A DNA stretch of 36,253 bases from Fibrobacter sp. (GCA_012513915.1 JAAZBG010000165.1:1-36253); one strand, 5' to 3'; positions 1 through 10,175 are shown, counted from the first letter of the stretch. Numbers and translations are program-made. Notes: generated by a model not told the origin, from the letters alone.

Positions 1-723
1 ATAGAGATCAAGGGAAAGAGCAGTGAGGGGAAAGCACCGGGAACGATCAAAGGAGAGGTGCGTAATAATTGCTTTTACGGGAAACTGACGATTCCGGAAA
101 AAGTGAAGGATGGGGCAGAGATCTGGTTTGAAGCGAAACTGCCAAAACACGGATGCAAGCTTGAATCAGATAAAATTCCGGCGCGCCCGATTATCGAAAT
201 GAGCCGCATGGAGTGGGATCGTAAGATTGTACACCGCGGGCAGATTGCAAAGGCAACGATAGAATTTGCGGATGGAGTAACTGATGGCACAAAGGCAACT
301 ATGTCAATTTACGAATACAGTCCGGAAGGGTACCATACAAAGGTTCTGAGACAACCGATGATTGTTGAAAACAGTAAACTCGAACTTAACTGGGAGTTTG
401 ACTATAAAGACGTTGACAAAATACCAACACAGGCCGAGCTCGAACCAAAAGGCAGAAGTTACGCTCCACCGAAGTTTTTCTTTGTTGCGGATATTAATGG
501 TGTCAGGGTTGGCGAGGATTTGATGGGGGGGCTTCTGGAGTTTCGGGATCTTATGAAAATAAAAATGTATGACCCATTTGGGGTTTTAATGAAAAATGAA
601 AAATTCAAGGTAAAATTTGCCAATGGAAATAAAAAAGAATATACAACCGATAATTCCGGTTATTTAATTGATGAAGCAATTCCGCCAGGTAAATTAATTA
701 TTGACTATATCCCAAAACAATAA
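1..723 (+). CDS. Partial gene, possible VgrG-like or spike-associated protein (C-terminal 240 residues)
   Basis: The frame is open from base 1, so the start lies upstream and only the C-terminal 240 residues are visible; the GTG at 58 is probably not the true start. The visible part is soluble and beta-rich: a segment resembling an Ig-like domain that mentions residues such as WDRKIVHRGQ and DGVTDGTKATMSIYEY, then a short C-terminal domain (GYLIDEAIPPGKLIIDYIP) of the transthyretin or carboxypeptidase-regulatory type. Similar modules occur, from general knowledge, at the C-termini of contractile-injection tip proteins and their adaptors. The next gene begins 14 bases downstream and carries LysM, which fits a tip-effector arrangement. 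No signal peptide or catalytic motif is visible. The family assignment is inference. Confidence 0.45.
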   Translation: MEIKGKSSEGKAPGTIKGEVRNNCFYGKLTIPEKVKDGAEIWFEAKLPKHGCKLESDKIPARPIIEMSRMEWDRKIVHRGQIAKATIEFADGVTDGTKATMSIYEYSPEGYHTKVLRQPMIVENSKLELNWEFDYKDVDKIPTQAELEPKGRSYAPPKFFFVADINGVRVGEDLMGGLLEFRDLMKIKMYDPFGVLMKNEKFKVKFANGNKKEYTTDNSGYLIDEAIPPGKLIIDYIPKQ

Positions 724-737
724 ACGTGGAGCTCAAT

Positions 738-3179
738 GTGGCAGACCGAAATGGGTTTGAATATATTATTCAAAAAGGTGATTCTCTAAGCAATATCGCG
801 AAGAAATACTTTATTGCTGATTGGGAAGTACTTTACTTTCATGATGAAAATGCTCAATTTCGCAAGAGCAATCCTGACTATAACAAAATACGGGTTGGAG
901 ATAAATTATTTATACCAAGTGTGTTTTCGCTGGTGACAGAGAGTGGACCGGAATCCTGTGCTGTAAAGCCGGGAAATATGGTGTTTTTTGATGCGCATAT
1001 GCATATACAGAGTAATAATTGTGTTCCGCTAACACTGCAGTGGGGATTGACAAAAAGGACTGTGAACATTCGTTTAGAAGGGGCAAGGGAACCTTTAACC
1101 ATTTTGGCAGGTATAGGAGCCAAGCGGATGGGTCAGATAGGAGGCTATCCAAGCGATATTATTGCATCTATTTATTATGGAATAGATGAAAAAGCACCTT
1201 CCATTTTTTGGAAAAAATTATGTCCGGCAATACCAGTTATTGAATGGGGTTCAAAAGTACTGACACTTGACTCAGGAATAAAACTCCTTGCGCAGAAAAG
1301 TGGGGAGACTGAGGAGGCTTTTGAATCAAAAACGCATTATTATTACACAAATAATTCCGTTGAACGTATTGCAGTTTGTCATCTAATGGATATGTCGTAT
1401 TCCCACTTCTGGGGAAGAATTGGATTACCAATTTATTTACCGTTAGAGAATTCAGGTGTTTATATAAATGATTTCATTTCAGGGGGTATAACTGTAGCAT
1501 TAGGACATTCTGAACCTAGTGCTCAATTTACAAGTGTTACAGAAGCCACAGTGCTTTCTGCACCTTTGCAAGGATGGGCACATTTATTTCCAAAAAAACT
1601 ACCAGGTGATAAATTCTCCTTTAAAGAACAATATAACAATTACATGCAAACAAAGATTTCAATGCCGAACAGTATCCATCCAACCAGTGAGTCATTTATT
1701 CTATTTTCAAATGATCCTGCAATGAGATCGCTGAATGCTGGATTGATACAAAAAGAATTTATTCACATTGTTGAAGATCTTCCTAAGAAAGAAATGCAGC
1801 TATTTGAGAATTATTACCAACAGAAAATACGTTCAATAAATGCAGCAATGGCAAATCCCCTGAAATTGCTTCCTTTTTATCACTTTGATCCGAGGAGGCA
1901 TGTACCTAAATCAAGAAGAACGCAAATATTAGACAATATTAGTGGAAGTCATGCGTTTTATCGATTGTCAAAAGAAAAGTCGTATTTACAACTGATACCA
2001 GATTCAATGTTAAATGATAGAGCTTACCTTGCAAGTATAATTGACAGTTTAAACGATAATACGGATGCGTATAATGAACTGTTCTTTCATCCATCAAGCA
2101 AAAAAGGAGTTTTTTGGGGTGTTAAAGTCTACCCGCGCTTAGGTTTTGCACCTGATGATTTCACTCTCTATCCTCAATTAAAAGAGATGTTTACGGAGTG
2201 CGAAATGAACAATATCCCGATTACGTCTCACTGCTCCCGGGGACCAATGTGCATCGCTGATTATGTCAATTATAGCAGATATGGTGAAAAAAATCATAAT
2301 GCTCCGAAGGCTGTTTCTGAAAACACTATAAAATACAAGGAGCATGAGTTCTGGTTTGCAGATTCTTTTACATCGGCAGCGAATTGGGAACAAGTAATAA
2401 AAGTGTGTCCTGACTTAAAGATCGATCTGGCACATTTTGGTGGGCTGGACATTTGGGAAATGATGGGAAGTATTGAATCCTTTTCTGGTTTGTTTGAAGA
2501 CATTGAAAAAAAGTATAAAAGTAATCCGGATAAACTTCCAAAAGAAGAAAAATTATATGGAAGCGAAGGAGGTAAAATTGAACAATTAGCAAATCTATAT
2601 TTTACATGGGTTCAGAGAACTGCTATTTTAGTTCAATCAAGTAAAAATGTATATACTGATCTTGCCTGTTTTGCAATGGCAGACAAATCAAAAAAAGGTA
2701 AAAATGGTGCTTCAAAAATGGAGCTTATTGCAAAAAATCTTGCATATTTGATTACCACGTACCCAAAGTTGAAAGAAAGAATTATCATTGGATCTGATTG
2801 GTATATGGCTGAATATGGAGGTACCGAGGGTGTAGGTATTTATTTCGCCCGAATGTTTGAAATGCTTAGAATGGTGAGCGAGTTAGTAAATCCGCAATTT
2901 GATGCATGGCATCAATTTACTGTGATAAATCCACTTAATTTTCTGGGGCTATGGATTGATGGTGGATGTATAGATGTCGAGATGTGTGAGAAGTATGTTA
3001 AAAGGCTGCCAATTTGGCTCAATAATAAAGATTTAATAAAATACTGTAAGAAGATACTTTCTAAAGAAAAAATTGATATTGCAGGTAGACGACAGATAGA
3101 TTTTTTAAAAGGAATCTCAAAAATACAAACTGCAAATGAAATGATAGGTGAGAATGGTGAACTACTTATTTCTGAATAA
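738..3179 (+). CDS. LysM domain plus amidohydrolase-like metal-dependent hydrolase (813 aa), possible secreted effector
   Basis: I chose the GTG at 738 because GGAG lies six bases before it; an in-frame GTG at 726 adds four residues. Residues about 8-62 form a LysM-like module (QKGDSLSNIAKKYF ... IRVGDKLFIP). The rest resembles the amidohydrolase TIM-barrel superfamily: an HxH motif (DAHMH, His87 and His89), ITSHC with His498, IDLAHFGG with His566, and IIGSDW with Asp687. Together these match the usual metal-ligand order of that superfamily. There is a long insert of roughly 350 residues between the first and second ligand strands. No signal peptide is present. LysM proteins are common adaptors or cargo of contractile injection systems, so export by such a machine is plausible given the upstream gene. 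The substrate is unknown. Confidence 0.6.
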   Translation: MADRNGFEYIIQKGDSLSNIAKKYFIADWEVLYFHDENAQFRKSNPDYNKIRVGDKLFIPSVFSLVTESGPESCAVKPGNMVFFDAHMHIQSNNCVPLTLQWGLTKRTVNIRLEGAREPLTILAGIGAKRMGQIGGYPSDIIASIYYGIDEKAPSIFWKKLCPAIPVIEWGSKVLTLDSGIKLLAQKSGETEEAFESKTHYYYTNNSVERIAVCHLMDMSYSHFWGRIGLPIYLPLENSGVYINDFISGGITVALGHSEPSAQFTSVTEATVLSAPLQGWAHLFPKKLPGDKFSFKEQYNNYMQTKISMPNSIHPTSESFILFSNDPAMRSLNAGLIQKEFIHIVEDLPKKEMQLFENYYQQKIRSINAAMANPLKLLPFYHFDPRRHVPKSRRTQILDNISGSHAFYRLSKEKSYLQLIPDSMLNDRAYLASIIDSLNDNTDAYNELFFHPSSKKGVFWGVKVYPRLGFAPDDFTLYPQLKEMFTECEMNNIPITSHCSRGPMCIADYVNYSRYGEKNHNAPKAVSENTIKYKEHEFWFADSFTSAANWEQVIKVCPDLKIDLAHFGGLDIWEMMGSIESFSGLFEDIEKKYKSNPDKLPKEEKLYGSEGGKIEQLANLYFTWVQRTAILVQSSKNVYTDLACFAMADKSKKGKNGASKMELIAKNLAYLITTYPKLKERIIIGSDWYMAEYGGTEGVGIYFARMFEMLRMVSELVNPQFDAWHQFTVINPLNFLGLWIDGGCIDVEMCEKYVKRLPIWLNNKDLIKYCKKILSKEKIDIAGRRQIDFLKGISKIQTANEMIGENGELLISE

Positions 3180-4371
3180 GAAGCAAAAAGGCGTAGTAAT
3201 ACTTATTGTTACTTTGATCCTTCCGTATTTAATCCATAATGCCTTTGCTATGTCAAGAAAAATGTTTTCAAAAGGAGAATTTATAATGAACAATCATCTT
3301 ATCCCCGAAAAAATAAAAGTTCCTCAAGGTGTTACGGAGATGAAAAGCCTTCCAGAGCAAAATAAATTTGCATTGGTAAATGGACGTCTTGAATTTGCAA
3401 TTGCAAATTTAAACAAGAATGGTAATGTAAACTGCGATGTTATTCAACATAATTTCCCAAGGTCTGCAATGGCAAGTGGTCAGGTAAATGGTTTTTATTC
3501 TGATGTCAACGGTAAAATTTTCTGGATCAAGGAGGAACGTAGTATTGTTGGTATAAATTCGATAACAAAGAAGACATTTGATCCATTATTTGCATTTGGT
3601 TTTAATTCGGTTGTAAATAATCCAATAATGGAAAATAATAATGATGAGATAATCGTTGGGGAAGTATACGATCACATTGGCAACAATTCAATCCAATATC
3701 TGATAGGATATGATTGCAAGAATGATAAATTAGGAGAACGTGGGAAATCGTTTAACGGCTTTATTTTTCCCATTGGAAATAAAGAGTATCTTTATTGTGA
3801 AACTATTGAAGGTTCTATGTCAGATGTGCGATGGCATATTTGTGATCTGGAGCTAAACATTCGTCACAATAAACTAACGGATGAATTGACCAAAAAAAAA
3901 ATAGCAACATGGGGACAATCGACGCCTGTTTCTCCGAAAAAAAGAATGATGATCGGGTGTTTGGATGTTGAAGATAAAACGGTCTATTTCTCGGTTCGCT
4001 GGAACAATGATATGTCAGATGTAAGAATTGAGCCACTGCTTTTACAAAAACCACAAAATGGTTTCTTAGAACGTCGGTGGTTATTTTCGGATGATGGCTG
4101 TTGGTTGACAGCGAATTTCTCTGTATTAGAGCCAAAAGAAGCTTATACAAGAATTTTTTTTAATATTGATGATAAGTATCCTCAGGGTGTAAGTTTACCG
4201 GTGTTTGGTGAAGCGACTGAAAATATTATGTTTGATGCTGGTTGTTTTGTCAATCACTCGGATCTCGGACCGCTCTATCTTGACAAATCGCCTGAATCTG
4301 ATGAGGTTGTAAATGTTTATAGATTAAATGATGTATATAAAGTTCTTGCCAATATGGCAATAGGGAAGTGA
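3154..4371 (+). CDS. Unrecognised exported or dual-start protein (405 aa), candidate partner or immunity protein
   Basis: The family is not recognised. From the ATG at 3154 (a GTG at 3148 is also possible) the N-terminus is Lys-rich and then strongly hydrophobic (GVVILIVTLILPYLIHNAFA), ending in an AxA-type cleavage site, so it reads as a signal peptide. The start overlaps the end of the hydrolase gene by 26 bases, which suggests translational coupling. A second in-frame ATG at 3286 has a textbook AAAGGAG eight bases upstream and would give a leaderless cytosolic form. The remainder is rich in short beta strands (for example NGRLEFAIANL, NGKIFWIKEERSIVGI) and could be a propeller-like fold. 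By position it could be the immunity partner of the upstream hydrolase; that is inference. Confidence 0.55.
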   Translation: MVNYLFLNKKQKGVVILIVTLILPYLIHNAFAMSRKMFSKGEFIMNNHLIPEKIKVPQGVTEMKSLPEQNKFALVNGRLEFAIANLNKNGNVNCDVIQHNFPRSAMASGQVNGFYSDVNGKIFWIKEERSIVGINSITKKTFDPLFAFGFNSVVNNPIMENNNDEIIVGEVYDHIGNNSIQYLIGYDCKNDKLGERGKSFNGFIFPIGNKEYLYCETIEGSMSDVRWHICDLELNIRHNKLTDELTKKKIATWGQSTPVSPKKRMMIGCLDVEDKTVYFSVRWNNDMSDVRIEPLLLQKPQNGFLERRWLFSDDGCWLTANFSVLEPKEAYTRIFFNIDDKYPQGVSLPVFGEATENIMFDAGCFVNHSDLGPLYLDKSPESDEVVNVYRLNDVYKVLANMAIGK

Positions 4372-4415
4372 TGCCCGATTAATTTGGTTTTACAATGAAT
4401 TGGTTACAATGTAGA

Positions 4416-4905
4416 ATGCAATACATACAAATGTACTTTTTTCTGGTTGCTCTTATTGCAATGTTTGCATCATGTCAATCAAGAGAGAGATATATATTAA
4501 AAAAATGAATGAAAATACATTGCAACCGCATACCGATAGTGAACCTCATTTCCAGGCTACATAACGACCATATTATTATATCTTTCAAACTGCACATGCT
4601 TATACCTTCGCAGCGCTTACAAATGGTGGTGTTGAATATGGGGGGGTGTTGCAGTACGTTTTTGCATTCCTGCTGCTTCGGGTTCCGGATTTATGCTGTT
4701 CCGTAGTTGTATGTGTCAAGCATAGCTGCATAACAGACAGTACATTTTCTACTACGTGCTCCTTTTAACAATCAAATATTCTCAAACCATATCATTTATG
4801 GTACTATAATATTTAGTGTTAACGTGTTTCGCGTATGCTGATGTTGGTTATAGCTACTTCGAGAAATGGCAACTGGTGCGTGAGAACATCATCGGAGAAG
4901 AATAA
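4416..4905 (+). pseudogene. Decayed lipoprotein-like gene
   Basis: The 533 bases between the two flanking genes hold no intact gene but several coherent pieces. A frame from ATG 4416 gives a lipoprotein signal (FFLVALIAMFASC, lipobox Cys20) and stops at 4508. It could continue in another frame after the A-run at 4499-4505 (NENTLQPHTDSEPHF, then AYTFAALTNGGVEYGG), and in a third frame after the seven-G run at 4640-4646 (CIPAASGSGFMLFRSC), ending ADVGYSYFEKWQLVREN. Stops interrupt these pieces at several points. The last TAA (4903-4905) overlaps the ATG of the next gene as TAATG, typical of a once-coupled gene pair. I read it as one short lipoprotein gene broken at homopolymer runs. It could instead be unrelated short frames. 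Confidence 0.4.
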
Positions 4906-7900
4906 TGATTCAAATTCCTGCCTACACAATAACAACAGAAATTTTTAAAGGACGAAACTCAACAATTTTTAAGGCAATTCGAAAATGTGATAATTTTCCA
5001 GTTGTTTTAAAACTTTTGAATAGAGAACACCCGTCACCTGTTGATTTGTCTGCATTTCTCAGAGAATATGAAATAATAAACAAAATAGCCGGTGACCGGA
5101 TAATAAAAACATATGGGATCGAGAAGTATAACAATAGTTTTTTCATTGTTTTAGAGGATATTGGCGGAGAATCTGTCGACAAGGTGCTACTCCTGGTAAC
5201 ACAAGGTATTACTGAAAAAATATCGCTTGCAATCCAGATGACTCAGGCACTGATTCAGGTACATCAGAATAACATTATCCATAAAGATATCAATCCAACG
5301 AACTTTATCTGGAATCACAAAACCAATCAGCTGAAAATTGTTGATTTTGGCATAGCTGCCGAAATAACCAGAGAAGCATCCCAGTGTATCAATTTGAATG
5401 AATTAGAGGGATTATTGGACTATGTGTCTCCCGAACAGACCGGAAGGGTAAACAGGCCTCTTGATTGCAGAACCGATCTGTACTCTCTTGGTATCACGCT
5501 TTATGAATTATTCACCGGTCGCTTGCCTTTTAGTGGTGATGACGACCTGGAGAAAATCTATGCGCATATTGCAAAAACGCCAATTCCTCCATCGGAGGTT
5601 AATCCCGAAATTCCTGCAATTATTTCAAAAATAATTTTAAAATTGATTTCAAAAACAAGCGAAGAGCGATATCAATCGGCATTAAAATTAAAGGAGGATC
5701 TGGACAGGTGTTTCCTTTTATCAGATGAAAAGCGTAAAATATGCGACTTTTTACTGGGTGACAGAGATTATGGAGATCGATTTGAGATTCCGCACAAGTT
5801 GTATGGTCGTGAAGCAGAAACTCAGATACTGATTGATGAGTTTGAAAAAGCGGCGGATGGTCGTTGTGGTTTAATACTGGTAAGCGGATATTCAGGAATT
5901 GGAAAGTCTTCATTGATACATGAAATCCGTAAACCCATAACCGGCAAAAAAGGTTTTTTCATAACGGGGAAATATAGCCAGTTCGAACGTGAAATCCCCT
6001 ACAACGGTATTATTCAGGCGTTCCGGGGGTTATTACGGCAATTACTTGCGCAGCCACAACATGTTCTTGATATATGGAAAAAACGTCTGATGAATACACT
6101 TGGGAGTAATGGACAGGTTATAATCGACATTATTCCTGAACTGGAACAAATTATCGGGCCACAGCCTCCAGTGGCTGTACTCAATCCATTGGAAGCAAAA
6201 AACCGGTTTCAGTTGATTTACAGTGAATTTATAACTGTATTTGCAGCACGGGAATATCCTCTTGTAATATTTCTTGATGATCTTCAGTGGTGTGATATTT
6301 CAACACTTGATTTAGCAAGGAATGCACTTCAGTCAATTAACAACAACTACATTCTTTTTATAGGTGCATACAGGGATAACGAAATAGTTGATGATCATCC
6401 GCTGCGTCAAATGATTGATGAACTGGAAAAGGGAGGACAGGAATCCTCGCTGCCATTTTGTAAAATATATCTGAAACCGTTAGCGTTCTCTGATTGTAAT
6501 AATTTGATTGCTGACACGTTGCATTGTCATCCTGATTTGACTAAACCACTCGCAGAAATTTTATTTAAGAAAACAAGGGGGAATCCGTTCTTTATCAAAA
6601 GTCTGTTACATTCGCTATATCTTCAGGGAATATTCTCCTTTCATGGTGATAAAGGACAATGGTCCTATGATCCTGAAAGGATTAAAAATGTTGCTATAAG
6701 TGAGAATGTAATAGACCTGTTGGTAAAAAGTCTCAAATCGTTACCATCAGAAACAATGGCGATTCTCAAACTAGCCGCTTGCATTGGAACCCAATTTGAT
6801 TTAACAATAGTTACATCAATAAGTAAAAAAGAAATTGCTGATATTGGTAAAGCTCTTTGGATTGCCATTGAAAAAGAAATGGTGTTACCACTGAATAACA
6901 ATTACCGATCAATCAAGGTAATGAAAAACGAACTGGTACCCGACAATATCGGCTTGCGTTTTTGTTTTGCCCATGATCGCATACGTCAATCGGTCTATTC
7001 TTTAATCAGCGAAAGCGAGAAAAACGAACTACATCTATCGATAGGACGGGAATATTTAAAAACGTACCGTGAAGCAAACAGAACGGATCTCTTTTTTGAT
7101 GTTGTCAATCATTTGAATATTGGCAGATGTCTTGTTGCCGGTAAAAACGAACGGATTGAACTTGCAGAACTTAATACCGTTGCAGGGGAGAAAGCAAAGA
7201 AAACGACTGCTTTTGCCCCGGCATTAAATTATTTCGAAACCGCTAACTCGCTCTTGTCCGAAATGGAGTGGGCTGAATTACCGGAAAAGCATTTCAACCT
7301 GTTATTGGAACTGGCAACAGCAGCCTTACTATCGGGAGATTTACAAAAAGCAGATTTCATGTGTGATCATCTGGCACATCGTGCAAAAAGCAATCTTGAA
7401 AAAGGGGCACTTACAAATATAAAAGTGTTACTACTTACATTACAGGCTAAACTTGTCGAAACGGTAAGCGAAATCAGAAAAACACTAAGTCTTTTCAACG
7501 TCTCATTGCCTGAAGCTGCTGATGAAATTGAATTTATGATGTATACCGGAGTTGTGAGAATGCAACGGTTTTTATCCACGACACCGGTTGAGGAAATTGT
7601 CAATCTTCCGGTAATGAAAGACCCGGAAAAACTCATGGCAATGCAGCTTTTGTTTCAGGCGATACCATCAGTACGCCTTGTAAACCCGACCTTATATTTA
7701 CTGGTGTCGTTAAAGATGTTTGAACTGACCGTTACGTATGGAATATCGCCTCTCTCATGTAAATGTCTGGTTGATTGCGGTGTTATCCAGGGAAGAATAC
7801 TTGTTGATTATAAAACCGGCTATAAACTTGGTGAGGCTGCATTTGCACTGATTGATACCTTTAAAGCAGAATCTCAGAAGTCGCCGGTCTATTTTATTTT

Positions 7901-10124
7901 TCCGTTTTTATCCTTTTGGTCAACTCATTATCAGGAGTCTCTTGATTATTATGATATGGCGTATCAGGCTGGAATTGGAACCGGTGATCTAATTCATGTA
8001 ACCTATGCTATTGCTCACAAAATTCATTTGTTCATGTGGGTTGGAAAAAATCTCAATGAATTAAAAGTTGAAGTAGAAAAGACAATTGCAGCATTGAAAC
8101 AATATAAGGGTTCGGTACCGATGGTTTTAGCTGATATTGTCAATTTTACCATTGAAAAACTACAGACCGTTCCAGAGTCTGACAAAATTACAAATTTTGA
8201 AAAAAAAGATAGCGAAATGGTTGAGCGAATCAGGAAAATTCACAATGTAACGTATATGTCAAGATTTTTCCAATATAACACCTATGTAAACATCATTATG
8301 AATGATTCCGATGCTGCTGAGCGATCAAACCTCCTGGCAGATAGAATTATCTATTCAAGTGTTTTAGATTTTCCCATTGCAGATCATTATCTGTTTAAAG
8401 CTATCGTATTGTTTAACAAGTGGAAAACCGTCTCATCAGAAGAACGATCACAATTATTGGATTCACTTAACAGTATCAAAAAGAAAATGGAAAAATGGGC
8501 AGATAATTGTCCATCAAATTTTGCACATAAATACCATCTGGTAGCAGCGCTTACAGGAATTATCGAGAGTAAACCACTGGATGTCATTGTAGATTTATTT
8601 AAAAAAGCAATGGAATCATTTGGTGACAATGATTTTATTCATCTTAAGGCATATACCTATGAATTGTATGGAGTTTTCTGGATTAATGAAGGGAATGCAA
8701 TTATCGGGAAAGCGTATATCAGGGAAGCATATTATTTATATAAACAATGGGGTGCATATCGTAAAGTTGCTCTCATGGAAAAACAGTATTCGCAATTTTT
8801 CATGAATGATGATAGTGTTTCAGAAGAAAATGATCGTAAGAGAACTACCAAAGGAACAACATCACTATCACCCCGAAATTCGATTGATATGGTATCGATT
8901 CTGAAATCAACGCAGGCTATATCAAGTGAGATAAAAATTGATAAACTGTTAAGAATATTGATTCACACACTGATAGAAAATGCCGGTGCTCAGCGAGGGT
9001 GTTTATTACTGAAAAATGAAACTGACAACCAGTTTTATATTGAAGCGATTCAGGACGGGAGTGCATTCAGGATTAACAGTCTGCAATCTGTTATGTTTAC
9101 AGATAGTAATGATCTGTGTCCTGAAATTGTGCATTATGTACTACGGACTATGGAGAATGTGGTTATTAAAGATGCATGTTCTGATGGGCGCTGGCAAAAT
9201 AGCCACTATATTATGAGTAAAAATATCAAATCGGTGTTGTGTATGCCGGTTATCTACCAAAACAGGCTGAAAGGTGTGGTTTATCTGGAGAATAATCTGG
9301 CCGATAATGTGTTTACATCAGATAGGCTGGAGTTACTAAACATATTATCATCACAGGCGTCAATCTCGATTGAAAATGCACGGCTCTATGAAAATGTTGA
9401 AGAAAAGGTCAGGGAGCGGACAATTCAGTTAAATGATGCAAATGAAAAACTTAAAGAACTCTCATTACATGACCCGTTGACTAATCTGTATAACCGGCGA
9501 TATGCGTTTGAATTCATCGATAATAAATTAAATGTTTTTGTGAAAAACAAAACGATTTCTCTGCACAAACAGGAGAAGCGGTGCTTGTCTGCAGATGAGG
9601 ATGTAATTGGAATATATTTAATTGATATTGATCATTTTAAAGCGGTAAATGATACGTATGGTCATTCGGCAGGCGACACCGTACTTATCACCTTGTCAAA
9701 AGTCCTTAAAAAAATGATCAGAACTGAAGATATATTAATACGCTGGGGTGGGGAAGAGTTCCTGATAATACTGTACAACACAAAGCCGGCATATCTGGAG
9801 ACTTTTTCGACAAGAGTACTTAAAACGATAGAAGAGACCCCGATACGAATTGCAGAAACGGTGACGATTTATAAGACCTGTTCCATAGGATATGTCCAGA
9901 TGCCCCTGGATTTAACAAATCCGGAACTGCTCAACCTTGAACAGATGATTAATCTGAGTGACTATGCATTATACAGTGCAAAGGAGCACGGAAGGAACTG
10001 TGCTGCCCGTTTCATGAAAAAAGATATTGAGCTCAACGATGCGCTTAGAACGTATCTGGTAAACTTTTCAAAGTCCATCAGATTGAATGACAATTATTTC
10101 AAAATTGAATATATCCACTCGTAA
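4905..10124 (+). CDS. Giant signalling protein: Ser/Thr kinase-like, AAA ATPase, helical repeats, GAF, GGDEF (1739 aa), copy 1
   Basis: The ATG at 4905 has GGAGAAG upstream. Domain order: protein-kinase fold at about 10-270 (Lys36, catalytic loop HKDINPTN with Asp128, DFG at 147-149, SPEQTGR in the activation segment; the glycine loop is degenerate); AAA/NTPase at about 298-620 with Walker A GYSGIGKSS (328-336) and Walker B LVIFLDDLQW (453-462); a long helical TPR-like region to about 1300; GAF at about 1340-1490; a short coiled coil; GGDEF cyclase starting HDPLTNLYNRR near 1522 with GGEEF at 1615-1619. RTED five residues before GGEEF is an intact c-di-GMP inhibitory site. The kinase-AAA-GAF layout matches the known trifunctional kinase/ATPase/histidine-kinase family, with the histidine kinase replaced by a diguanylate cyclase. 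No membrane segment is seen, so it is likely cytosolic. The input signal is unknown. Confidence 0.9.
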   Translation: MIQIPAYTITTEIFKGRNSTIFKAIRKCDNFPVVLKLLNREHPSPVDLSAFLREYEIINKIAGDRIIKTYGIEKYNNSFFIVLEDIGGESVDKVLLLVTQGITEKISLAIQMTQALIQVHQNNIIHKDINPTNFIWNHKTNQLKIVDFGIAAEITREASQCINLNELEGLLDYVSPEQTGRVNRPLDCRTDLYSLGITLYELFTGRLPFSGDDDLEKIYAHIAKTPIPPSEVNPEIPAIISKIILKLISKTSEERYQSALKLKEDLDRCFLLSDEKRKICDFLLGDRDYGDRFEIPHKLYGREAETQILIDEFEKAADGRCGLILVSGYSGIGKSSLIHEIRKPITGKKGFFITGKYSQFEREIPYNGIIQAFRGLLRQLLAQPQHVLDIWKKRLMNTLGSNGQVIIDIIPELEQIIGPQPPVAVLNPLEAKNRFQLIYSEFITVFAAREYPLVIFLDDLQWCDISTLDLARNALQSINNNYILFIGAYRDNEIVDDHPLRQMIDELEKGGQESSLPFCKIYLKPLAFSDCNNLIADTLHCHPDLTKPLAEILFKKTRGNPFFIKSLLHSLYLQGIFSFHGDKGQWSYDPERIKNVAISENVIDLLVKSLKSLPSETMAILKLAACIGTQFDLTIVTSISKKEIADIGKALWIAIEKEMVLPLNNNYRSIKVMKNELVPDNIGLRFCFAHDRIRQSVYSLISESEKNELHLSIGREYLKTYREANRTDLFFDVVNHLNIGRCLVAGKNERIELAELNTVAGEKAKKTTAFAPALNYFETANSLLSEMEWAELPEKHFNLLLELATAALLSGDLQKADFMCDHLAHRAKSNLEKGALTNIKVLLLTLQAKLVETVSEIRKTLSLFNVSLPEAADEIEFMMYTGVVRMQRFLSTTPVEEIVNLPVMKDPEKLMAMQLLFQAIPSVRLVNPTLYLLVSLKMFELTVTYGISPLSCKCLVDCGVIQGRILVDYKTGYKLGEAAFALIDTFKAESQKSPVYFIFPFLSFWSTHYQESLDYYDMAYQAGIGTGDLIHVTYAIAHKIHLFMWVGKNLNELKVEVEKTIAALKQYKGSVPMVLADIVNFTIEKLQTVPESDKITNFEKKDSEMVERIRKIHNVTYMSRFFQYNTYVNIIMNDSDAAERSNLLADRIIYSSVLDFPIADHYLFKAIVLFNKWKTVSSEERSQLLDSLNSIKKKMEKWADNCPSNFAHKYHLVAALTGIIESKPLDVIVDLFKKAMESFGDNDFIHLKAYTYELYGVFWINEGNAIIGKAYIREAYYLYKQWGAYRKVALMEKQYSQFFMNDDSVSEENDRKRTTKGTTSLSPRNSIDMVSILKSTQAISSEIKIDKLLRILIHTLIENAGAQRGCLLLKNETDNQFYIEAIQDGSAFRINSLQSVMFTDSNDLCPEIVHYVLRTMENVVIKDACSDGRWQNSHYIMSKNIKSVLCMPVIYQNRLKGVVYLENNLADNVFTSDRLELLNILSSQASISIENARLYENVEEKVRERTIQLNDANEKLKELSLHDPLTNLYNRRYAFEFIDNKLNVFVKNKTISLHKQEKRCLSADEDVIGIYLIDIDHFKAVNDTYGHSAGDTVLITLSKVLKKMIRTEDILIRWGGEEFLIILYNTKPAYLETFSTRVLKTIEETPIRIAETVTIYKTCSIGYVQMPLDLTNPELLNLEQMINLSDYALYSAKEHGRNCAARFMKKDIELNDALRTYLVNFSKSIRLNDNYFKIEYIHS

Positions 10125-10166
10125 TGCTTATACATAAAACAGACTATTCCTAAATTGTGACAATCA

Positions 10167-10175
10167 TGCTATAAT
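10167..10175 (+). promoter_or_regulatory. Extended -10 promoter candidate for copy 2
   Basis: TGCTATAAT is a perfect TATAAT with an extended -10 TGn, lying in the 215-base gap between the twin giant genes. No good -35 is seen, which extended -10 promoters tolerate. It implies that the second copy has its own transcript with a leader of about 155 bases, containing a short inverted repeat (TATTGAT ... ATCAATA) near 10216-10240. Confidence 0.45.

Noticed and set aside
4509..4706. A 65-residue open frame inside the decayed region
   Set aside because: It has no ribosome site and no protein-like character; the other frames across this stretch read better as a broken gene.
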